Positions 58,043-64,000 of a stretch of 64,000 nt of DNA are shown here, one piece after another. The DNA lies in assembly GCA_902801565.1 (NCBI GenBank), contig CADCIX010000029.1, forward strand, positions 1 to 64,000. The letters are read 5' to 3'. The notes below the pieces were generated by a model. The model was given only the letters and a program-made list of their open reading frames with translations, did no database searches and had not been told where the DNA came from. Each line of letters begins with the position of its first letter. Within the stretch, counting starts at the first letter, position 1. The position numbers were made by a program, and so were the translations under genes. The DNA is from an uncultured Veillonellaceae bacterium. Its GTDB lineage: Bacteria; Bacillota; Negativicutes; Selenomonadales; Selenomonadaceae.

Positions 58043-59361
58043 TGGAAGAGCGGGGAAAGGGACAGCACCGCAGCATGTTCTTTGCGGTGGCCGGCATTAT
58101 CCTGCTGCTTTTGGCAGCGGTGGCTTACTATGTGCAGGGACAGGAACGTGTCTTGCGCATCGGTGTCTTTGCAGGTAATAACTGGGGAGTTCCCCAGGGG
58201 AACAGCTACGCCGTCCTCGATGAGGCGGTGGAAGAGTTCCAAAAGGAGCATCCCGGAATCCGGGTGGAATATGTCAGCGGCATCAAGAAGGAAGACTATG
58301 CGGAATGGCTGGCGGAACAGGTGATGGGCGGCAGGGAGCCGGACGTGTTCTTCATCCTCTCCGATGATTTCAACCTTTACGCATCCATGGGGGCGCTCAT
58401 GGAGCTTTCTTCCTTTATGGAAGAGGACCGGGATTTCCGAACGGAAAATTATTACAAGGCGGCCCTGGACTACGGGAAGTATGAGGATCAGCCTTATGCT
58501 CTTCCCTGCGCGGGGGTGCCGACCCTCATGTTCGTGAACAAGAGCCTCCTCGCCCGCGAGGGAATCCCCATGCCGGGGGATGACTGGACCTGGAAGGATT
58601 TTTTGGGCATCTGCCGCCGGGTGACAAGGGACACGGATGGGGATGGCGTGCTCGACCAATTCGGCTGCTATGACTATACCTGGCAGCAGGCGGCCATTAC
58701 CAACGGGGTGACCCTTTTCCGTGAGGACGGGCGGGCCTCCTATTTCGCCGATGCGCGCATGGAGGAGGCCGTGCGCTTCATGATGGATTTGAGGAGCATC
58801 CAGAAGGGCAGGGAGATCACATCAAAGGACTTCGATATGGGGAGGGTGGCCTTCCGTCCCTTCTCTTTCGCTGAGTATCGCACCTATAAGCCTTATCCCT
58901 GGCGCATCAAGAAGTACATGGATTTTGAGTGGGATTGCATCAAGCTTCCAGCAGGTCCGTCGGGACGCAATACTTCCGAGCTGGACACCCTGCTGGTGGG
59001 AATGAGTGCCCGTACGCGGATGCCGAAGCTTTCCTGGGATTTCATGAAGAAGCTCTGCTATGATGCCGGGCTCCAGGAGCGCATTCTGCAGGACTCGCAG
59101 GGCCTTCCCGTGCGGCGGGATGTGGTGCTTTCCGCAAAGGCCCGTGATATTTTCCGGTGGGAGACGGAGGGCGCAGACATGGATATCGATGCCCTCAGCG
59201 AGGCCATGGACGAGGCGGTCATGCCCCCGAAGTTCAAGGGCTACCGCGCAGCCATGCTCTACGCGGACACAGAACTGACAAAGATCATCAACGGGACGAT
59301 CCCCTTCAACAACTCCCTGAACAAATTGCAGAAGGAAATCAATGCCATGCTGCAGTATTGA
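58042..59361 (+). CDS. ABC transporter extracellular solute-binding protein
   Basis: 439 aa. The N-terminus MEERGKGQHRSMFFAVAGII and the following LLLLAAVAYYVQG form a signal anchor. The rest is a family 1 (sugar) binding protein: RIGVFAGNNWGVPQGNSYAV, EEFQKEHPGIRVEY, PDVFFILSDDF, DYGKYEDQPYALPCAGVPTL, and FTWKDF-like DWTWKDFLGICRRV. No permease or ATPase gene follows, so it may be a second sensor for the two-component system or feed a distant ABC transporter. ATG 58042 overlaps the previous stop (TGATG). Confidence 0.87.
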   Translation: MEERGKGQHRSMFFAVAGIILLLLAAVAYYVQGQERVLRIGVFAGNNWGVPQGNSYAVLDEAVEEFQKEHPGIRVEYVSGIKKEDYAEWLAEQVMGGREPDVFFILSDDFNLYASMGALMELSSFMEEDRDFRTENYYKAALDYGKYEDQPYALPCAGVPTLMFVNKSLLAREGIPMPGDDWTWKDFLGICRRVTRDTDGDGVLDQFGCYDYTWQQAAITNGVTLFREDGRASYFADARMEEAVRFMMDLRSIQKGREITSKDFDMGRVAFRPFSFAEYRTYKPYPWRIKKYMDFEWDCIKLPAGPSGRNTSELDTLLVGMSARTRMPKLSWDFMKKLCYDAGLQERILQDSQGLPVRRDVVLSAKARDIFRWETEGADMDIDALSEAMDEAVMPPKFKGYRAAMLYADTELTKIINGTIPFNNSLNKLQKEINAMLQY

Positions 59362-59366
59362 CAGAA

Positions 59367-59407
59367 GGAGCGCATAAGTGGTGGGCTGCCACTTATGCGC
59401 TCCTCGT
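59367..59407. terminator. Bidirectional terminator
   Basis: Perfect 15-bp stem GGAGCGCATAAGTGG/CCACTTATGCGCTCC with a 7-base loop, between the solute-binding protein gene and the converging PTS IIA gene. Confidence 0.85.
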
Positions 59408-59430
59408 TTGGATAGTGCAATTTTGAAGTC

Positions 59431-59898
59431 TCATACCGCGTATTCCAGTACGCAGTCCTCGCCGGCTTCCACTTCATCTCCGCTCTCGTGGGGATGGAGC
59501 TCCACGACCTTGTCGTAGTTGACGATGAGCACGGGGGAGATGAGGTTGATATGGCGTCTTTTCATGAAATCCAGATCGAGCTCCAAGATCGGCGTTCCTG
59601 CCTTTACATGGTCGCCGCGCTTGTGCAGAGCCGTGATGCCCTCTCCTTCCATGAGGATGGTATCAAGCCCCACATGCACGAGAACCTGTACGCCATCCTT
59701 CGTCGTGATGGCAAAGGCATGGTTCGTCTCAAAGAAAAGGGTGATTTCCCCGTCGCAGGGAGCCACAACCACAGCACTTTCCGCCAGGATGGCAATCCCG
59801 TCTCCCGTGAGCTTCTCCGAAAAAATGGGATCCGGCACCTGTCCCAGAGCCATGGTTCGACCGCTGACCGGGGCGATGAGCTGATGTAGCTTTTTCAT
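59431..59898 (-). CDS. PTS glucose-type IIA component
   Basis: 155 aa of the Crr/EIIA-Glc family: LIAPVSGRTMALGQVPDPIF at the N-terminus, ILAESAVVVAPCDGEITLFF, the phospho-His in VQVLVHVGLDTILMEGEG near residue 75, and ISPVLIVNYDKV. It takes phosphate from HPr and passes it to an EIIB, and in many bacteria also regulates. No EIIB/EIIC is nearby. ATG 59898 is the family start; the in-frame ATG at 59946 is 16 codons longer and its ribosome site is weak as well. Confidence 0.88.
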   Translation of the reverse strand: MKKLHQLIAPVSGRTMALGQVPDPIFSEKLTGDGIAILAESAVVVAPCDGEITLFFETNHAFAITTKDGVQVLVHVGLDTILMEGEGITALHKRGDHVKAGTPILELDLDFMKRRHINLISPVLIVNYDKVVELHPHESGDEVEAGEDCVLEYAV

Positions 59899-60021
59899 GA
59901 TTCGCTGCGCTTCCTCGTGAAAATCGCACGGAAGGCGCATTTTCACCTGCCTTTATGTGGAATAATTTTCCGAAGCCCGTTTTCCTATATTTTACACCCT
60001 TTATGCCCATTCATCAAGGGT

Positions 60022-61119
60022 TTATGGGATATTTGGTATATTTTTGCTCACGGCGGTGTGCTTGATGATGTCCTCGATGCGCAGGTCGATCTCAAGCTGT
60101 TGCTTGTGGAGGGTTTCCGCTGTCTCGAATTCCACGGGCTTGTCCTCCCTGAGGGCCTTGACGTAATGCTGCCAGGTCTTGATGGTGATTTCCGTGGACT
60201 GCTGGCGCAGACGGGCGAGGTAGAAGGCGCCGGGGGGGACGGGGATCTCGTCGAGCTTTTGCTGACGCTTCTTGAGGGAGGGGATGACCTCGTCCAGAAG
60301 AAGGGCGCGGATTTCGCTCTTTTGTCCCTCGGAGAGAACGCCGGAAGAGGTCTTTGTGAGGTTCTTGAAGCGCTGCTGCTGCTGGAGGAATTCCCGGTTG
60401 CTGTTGTCCACGATGTCCTGTGTGGCAGCGATGTAGTCTGCGATATCCTTGTTCTGCAGGGGAGCGATGGTGTTCAGATAGTCCTTGTAATTCTTGATAT
60501 AGGCAATCTGCCAATGCCCGTCATGGTTTTCCTCCATGACGAGCTCCAGCGTAAAGGGGGTCTGTGTGTAGTCTTCGATGACATTCAGCTCTGCCGTTGC
60601 GGTGGTGCCGTTGTGGGAAATGGAGCCGATGCTGACGAAGGTGGTGTTGCGGAGCTGGCTGCGCTCAAGGAAGCGCTCGAAGTCGATGCCGAGCTGCCGC
60701 CCCTTGAGGATGTCGATTCCCCCCGGCAGGATCCAGGCATCGCGGCTCAGGCGGCTCAGGATGGTCTCCTTTACGCCATTGGTGAGCTGGGGCTTGATCA
60801 TCACATAGAATTTCTCGAAGAGCACCTTCGTTTGGGGCGTCAGGGTGGAATCATAGGCGAAGAGATCCACCGTGAGGTCATCATAGGCATTGGATGTCAG
60901 CAGGTCAAGGTTCACGTTTTGCTGAAAGGTGGCCGCATCGTTGTTCTTTATTGCGTTCATTGCCTGCTGCAGGGCATATTCCGGGGTGCGCGTGTAGATG
61001 CCGAAGTACCATATGGCAGAGGCGATGATGGCGCCCAGCAGCAGGAACAGGAAAAGGCTCTGGCGATGACGGTTGCTGCGTCTTTTCTGCAAAGTCTTTT
61101 GCCAGGTGTAGTCGTCCAT
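60022..61119 (-). CDS. Membrane-anchored hypothetical protein
   Basis: 365 aa. Basic N-terminus then one transmembrane helix (SLFLFLLLGAIIASAIWYF, residues 21-39). The outer part starts with YTRTPEYALQQAMNAIKNND, a DUF2939-like pattern, has an NTF2-like strand set (ATAELNVIEDYTQTPFTLEL) and a helical Gln/Lys-rich C-terminal third. Function unknown. Convergent or isolated transcription; no partner gene. Confidence 0.65.
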   Translation of the reverse strand: MDDYTWQKTLQKRRSNRHRQSLFLFLLLGAIIASAIWYFGIYTRTPEYALQQAMNAIKNNDAATFQQNVNLDLLTSNAYDDLTVDLFAYDSTLTPQTKVLFEKFYVMIKPQLTNGVKETILSRLSRDAWILPGGIDILKGRQLGIDFERFLERSQLRNTTFVSIGSISHNGTTATAELNVIEDYTQTPFTLELVMEENHDGHWQIAYIKNYKDYLNTIAPLQNKDIADYIAATQDIVDNSNREFLQQQQRFKNLTKTSSGVLSEGQKSEIRALLLDEVIPSLKKRQQKLDEIPVPPGAFYLARLRQQSTEITIKTWQHYVKALREDKPVEFETAETLHKQQLEIDLRIEDIIKHTAVSKNIPNIP

Positions 61120-61257
61120 TCAATATCTCCAATCTGTATCTCTCGAATAAGCGTACTACCATTGTATTCGAAAAAAAGGAGATTTTCAACATCTTTCCTT
61201 ATGGCAGCGTTTAATGGTAGAATAGAGAAAGGATGTTCTGGAAAAGGGGGCGGGAGA

Positions 61258-61731
61258 ATGAAGTGGATCAACCATCAGGTGGTGACAGGGGTCATCATGT
61301 ACGCGGCGACGGAGGATCTCCTGCTCACTGCCTGCGGCATGGCGGGGGCCATCCTTCCCGACAAGGTGGAGGGGAGCCCTCGAAGGGGAATCATGAGCTG
61401 GGGCTGGCGCAGCCGTCATCGGGGATGGTCCCATTGGCCGCTGCTCTATGTGGCGGTGATCGGCCTCCTGCTGAAGTGGCAGGGTGTGTCTTCCCTGCTG
61501 GAGCTTCCTGCCGGGGGCATCCTGTCGGAGACGGGCCCCATGCGCATCGGCATTGCCCTTTGCCTTGGCGCGCTTCTGCACATCGCAGAGGATGCCGTCT
61601 GCGGCAAGGTTCCTGTCCTCTATCCGAACCGGAAATGGGGGCTCCGCCTCTTCAAGGTGGGTTCCGTGGCAGAATATCTCTTTGCCCTGGCGGTGGTGCT
61701 CCTTTGCTACCTGGTTAAGATCATGGTATAG
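61258..61731 (+). CDS. YdjM-like membrane-bound metal-dependent hydrolase
   Basis: 157 aa. The family pattern MKWINHQVVTGVIMYAATE, then AGAILPDKVEG, then SRHRGWSHWPLLYVAVIG, then GALLHIAEDAVCGKVPVL, shows His/Asp residues (H6, D35, HR..SH, H..ED) of the LexA-binding inner membrane-associated putative hydrolase group. Three to four membrane helices. ATG 61258 is chosen for GGGCGGGAGA just upstream; the very long open frame before it is antisense to the neighbouring gene. Confidence 0.82.
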   Translation: MKWINHQVVTGVIMYAATEDLLLTACGMAGAILPDKVEGSPRRGIMSWGWRSRHRGWSHWPLLYVAVIGLLLKWQGVSSLLELPAGGILSETGPMRIGIALCLGALLHIAEDAVCGKVPVLYPNRKWGLRLFKVGSVAEYLFALAVVLLCYLVKIMV

Positions 61732-61766
61732 AAATGGCGTCCCGCTGTGCGGGACGCCATTTTTTG
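61732..61766. terminator. Bidirectional terminator
   Basis: AAATGGCGTCCCGC/GCGGGACGCCATTT perfect 14-bp stem with a 3-base loop and T-run. Confidence 0.85.
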
Positions 61767-61773
61767 GAAGTTC

Positions 61774-62154
61774 CTATTTTGCCGTGATTCCATCGGCGAT
61801 GATCTTTTTCAGTGCTTTTTCCGACTGCTCCTCGCCTTCCAGCGTCAGGAGTTCTGTGCGGCAGGCCGTGAGGACGTTGATGGCAGCATCCACATCCTTG
61901 ACACGGGAGAAGCCGTCGTCGTGGTCCATGAGTTTCTGGAGGGCCTTGCGGCTCGTTGCGGCGAGTTTCTCCCGCAGGGAGCTGCGCTTTTTTGCCCGTT
62001 TTTCCAGGGTTGCCGTGAGTTCGAGAATCTGGTCCATCGTGTGGGCGGCGGCCAGGAAGTCGTACTTCGTCTGGGCGGTCAGGGGCTGCCCTCCCTGCTC
62101 CTCCGGCAAGCGGCCTTGCTTTAATATATCCTTGAAGCGGTCAATTGTTGCCAT
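61774..62154 (-). CDS. Hypothetical helical protein
   Basis: 126 aa beginning MATIDRFKDILKQGRLPEEQ. Strongly helical and charged (LTATLEKRAKKRSSLREKLA), cytoplasmic. ATG 62154 has AAGGGATGGG upstream; the longer frame to 62313 is AT-rich leader. The 240-bp gap to the debranching gene shows only weak promoter-like boxes. Function unknown. Confidence 0.65.
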   Translation of the reverse strand: MATIDRFKDILKQGRLPEEQGGQPLTAQTKYDFLAAAHTMDQILELTATLEKRAKKRSSLREKLAATSRKALQKLMDHDDGFSRVKDVDAAINVLTACRTELLTLEGEEQSEKALKKIIADGITAK

Positions 62155-62392
62155 GTTTATCCCATCCCTTGATTCATGTATATGCGAAAACTGCAGGAAT
62201 TCTTTTCCTGCGAAAGAGTATTCTTTCTTGTAAGGGAGAAATCCTTTCGAAAAATACTTTATAAAATAATTATTTTCCACAAGGCGGGAATTGAATGGAC
62301 AAATTGCCCACATCAGGCAGGATTTTTGTGTGACATATAGAATCTAATTTGTAAGAAGATATAGTTTTGTTCATTTGGGGAAGTGAAGTCTT

Positions 62393-64000
62393 ATGCGTGT
62401 TGATATGATGCCAATGGATACCTGCCAGGGATTCCATATCCGTCCCGGTTTTTTCCTGATGCCGGGGACATCGCTCCTGCCGGGGGGCGTGAATTTTTCC
62501 GTGTATTCGAAGGAAGCGAAATCCTGCGAACTGGTGCTGTACCATGCGGGCGAGAAGGCTCCCTTCGCCATTCTCCCTTTTGGAAAGAAGTATCGTATCG
62601 GCAATGTCTTCTCCATGTTCATCTTCGATCTGGATTACGAGGATCTGGAGTATGGCTTTCGCATGGACGGGGAATACGATCCGGAGGAAGGGAATCTCTT
62701 CGACCACACGAAGAGTCTGCTGGATCCCCGCGCTCTCATCGTGTCGGGGCGGGAGGTCTGGGGCATGCGGCCGGACAAGACGAACCCCTTCCAGCTTCGC
62801 GGCAAGGTGGGTATGGAGGACTTTGACTGGGGCTACGATCTTCCCTTGAAGACACCCCACAATGATCTGATCATCTACGAGGCCCATATCCGCGGCTTCA
62901 CGAAGGATGAGTCCTCCGGTGTGAAGTACAAGGGCACTTATGCGGGGATGCGGGAGAAGATACCCTACCTCAAAGATTTGGGCGTGACGGCGGTGGAGCT
63001 CATGCCCATCTTCGAGTTCGACGAGTTTGACGGCCTTCTGGACCCGCGGCGCGACAAGGATGGGAACATCCTCTACAATTACTGGGGCTACAATACCGTG
63101 GGCTTCTTTGCTCCCAAGGCAGGATATGCTGCAAGCGGCGGGCAGTCCCTGCAGATGGACGAGTTCAAGAGCCTCGTGAAGCGCTTCCATGAGAACGGCA
63201 TCAAGGTCATCCTCGACGTGGTGTTCAACCACACGGGAGAGGGCAATGAGGAGGGACCCTGCATTTCCTTCAAGGGCCTTGACAACAAGACTTACTATAT
63301 GCTGAAGCCGGGGGGACTGTACCATAATTTCAGCGGCTGCGGTAATACGATGAACTGCAACCATCCCGTGGTGCGGGATATGATCCGTGGATGCCTGCGC
63401 TATTGGGTCTGCGACTATCATGTGGACGGCTTCCGTTTTGACCTTGCGTCGATTCTGGGGCGCAGCCAGGAAGGGGAGCCGCTGGACAATCCTCCGCTTC
63501 TGGAGGAGCTGGCCCATGACCCCGTGCTGGCGGATGCCATCCTTATCGCGGAGGCATGGGATGCTGCAGGCCTCTATCAGGTGGGAACCTTCCCTGCCTA
63601 TGGCCGATGGGCGGAGTGGAACGGCAGGTACCGTGATGACATGCGCCGCTTCCTCAAGGGGGATGATGGCTACGCCAATATTGCCGCTGCCCGCATCGCA
63701 GGCTCGGAAGACATCTATAACCGCCATCGGCGCGGGGACCATGCCTCCGTGAACTTCATCACCTGCCATGACGGGTTCACACTCTGGGACCTCTATTCCT
63801 ACAACGAGAAGCACAACGAGGCCAATGGCTGGGAGAACACCGACGGTGCAAATGATAACTACAGCTGGAATTGTGGCGTCGAGGGGGAGACGGAGGACGA
63901 GGAGATCATTGCCCTCCGGAAGAAGCTCGTCAAGAACGCGGCGGCCGTCCTGCTTCTGAGCCGCGGCATTCCCATGCTGCTGGCGGGGGATGAGTTCTGC
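62393..64000 (+). CDS. glgX: Glycogen debranching enzyme / isoamylase-type (partial, runs off window)
   Basis: The first 536 residues of a GH13 debranching enzyme. An N-terminal CBM48 region (PGTSLLPGGVNFSVYSKEAK) precedes the catalytic barrel. Region I is VILDVVFNHTGEG near residue 278, region II DGFRFDLASILGRS near 343 (nucleophile Asp), region III LIAEAWDAAG near 385 (acid Glu), and region IV FITCHDGFTLWDLYSYNEKHN near 455. It would hydrolyse alpha-1,6 branches of glycogen. ATG 62393 follows GGGGAAG. The stop lies beyond 64000. Confidence 0.9.
   Translation, partial: MRVDMMPMDTCQGFHIRPGFFLMPGTSLLPGGVNFSVYSKEAKSCELVLYHAGEKAPFAILPFGKKYRIGNVFSMFIFDLDYEDLEYGFRMDGEYDPEEGNLFDHTKSLLDPRALIVSGREVWGMRPDKTNPFQLRGKVGMEDFDWGYDLPLKTPHNDLIIYEAHIRGFTKDESSGVKYKGTYAGMREKIPYLKDLGVTAVELMPIFEFDEFDGLLDPRRDKDGNILYNYWGYNTVGFFAPKAGYAASGGQSLQMDEFKSLVKRFHENGIKVILDVVFNHTGEGNEEGPCISFKGLDNKTYYMLKPGGLYHNFSGCGNTMNCNHPVVRDMIRGCLRYWVCDYHVDGFRFDLASILGRSQEGEPLDNPPLLEELAHDPVLADAILIAEAWDAAGLYQVGTFPAYGRWAEWNGRYRDDMRRFLKGDDGYANIAAARIAGSEDIYNRHRRGDHASVNFITCHDGFTLWDLYSYNEKHNEANGWENTDGANDNYSWNCGVEGETEDEEIIALRKKLVKNAAAVLLLSRGIPMLLAGDEFC

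Noticed and set aside
59917-61731. Open frame of 604 codons spanning the hypothetical protein region
   Set aside because: Only the last 157 codons (from 61258) look like a protein; the rest is antisense to the membrane-anchored gene at 60022-61119.

Overview
The window looks like a chromosomal segment of an anaerobic Negativicute of the Selenomonadaceae type (Selenomonas/Mitsuokella-like). This is inferred from gene content and codon use: a class III fructose-1,6-bisphosphatase, a DUF3793 protein, a Mop-type molybdenum hydroxylase with its maturation genes, and GC-rich housekeeping genes with strong AGGAGG ribosome sites. No rRNA is present, so the genus is not proven.

Layout. 1-8.8 kb is accessory: an AT-rich adenine methyltransferase and a large SF1 helicase (probable restriction/defence pair), then a mobilisation module (RHH accessory protein, MobF/TrwC relaxase-helicase split by a frameshift, candidate oriT foldback). 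9-16 kb holds fbp, a REC-degenerate GGDEF-EAL protein, tRNA-Gly(CCC), an AAA/PD-(D/E)XK protein, and an Rrf2 regulator divergent from a DUF3793 gene. The Rrf2/DUF3793 region has paired operators, Fur-like boxes and a candidate Fur-controlled small RNA. 16-31 kb mixes molybdenum-enzyme genes (xdhC, a MobA-ModE-like fusion, mop) with mobile or selfish pieces: a broken TnpB, a PIN toxin-antitoxin pair, an MNT antitoxin with a truncated HEPN partner, and AlbA/Schlafen and AAA-DUF4143 genes.

31.3-39.9 kb is a tightly coupled operon of nine genes: flavin/FeS oxidoreductase, zinc-ribbon redox protein, methyltransferase, C-GCAxxG-C-C protein, cysteine desulfurase-like enzyme, small unknown, radical SAM with a Cys-rich insert, PaaK-like CoA ligase, and MoeA-like molybdopterin-binding protein. 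It matches, from memory, the DVU_1551-DVU_1558 neighbourhood next to the Desulfovibrio aldehyde oxidoreductase gene. Its chemistry is undescribed as far as I know, and it is the strongest candidate system here. The encoded Mop keeps all eight FeS cysteines at the same numbers as the D. gigas enzyme.

40-45 kb carries an amino-acid racemase, a folate operon (folE, folP, folB, a folK-DHFR fusion) running into ung and a LacI regulator. 45-55 kb carries a sorbitol-type PTS IIA, purC, a secreted protein and the complete minus-strand trp operon (trpE-G-D-C-F-B-A). The trp operon is controlled by a Trp T-box riboswitch and a second hairpin that buries the trpE Shine-Dalgarno. 55-59 kb is a sugar-sensing set (periplasmic binding protein, histidine kinase, NarL-type regulator, ABC solute-binding protein). 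59-64 kb has a glucose-type PTS IIA, hypotheticals, a YdjM-like membrane protein and the start of a glycogen debranching enzyme that runs off the window.

Two foldback elements (40.7 kb and 50.1 kb) share a core hairpin with compensatory base changes and form an unexplained repeat family. A 42-bp promoter sequence is duplicated at 20.9 kb and 40.9 kb.
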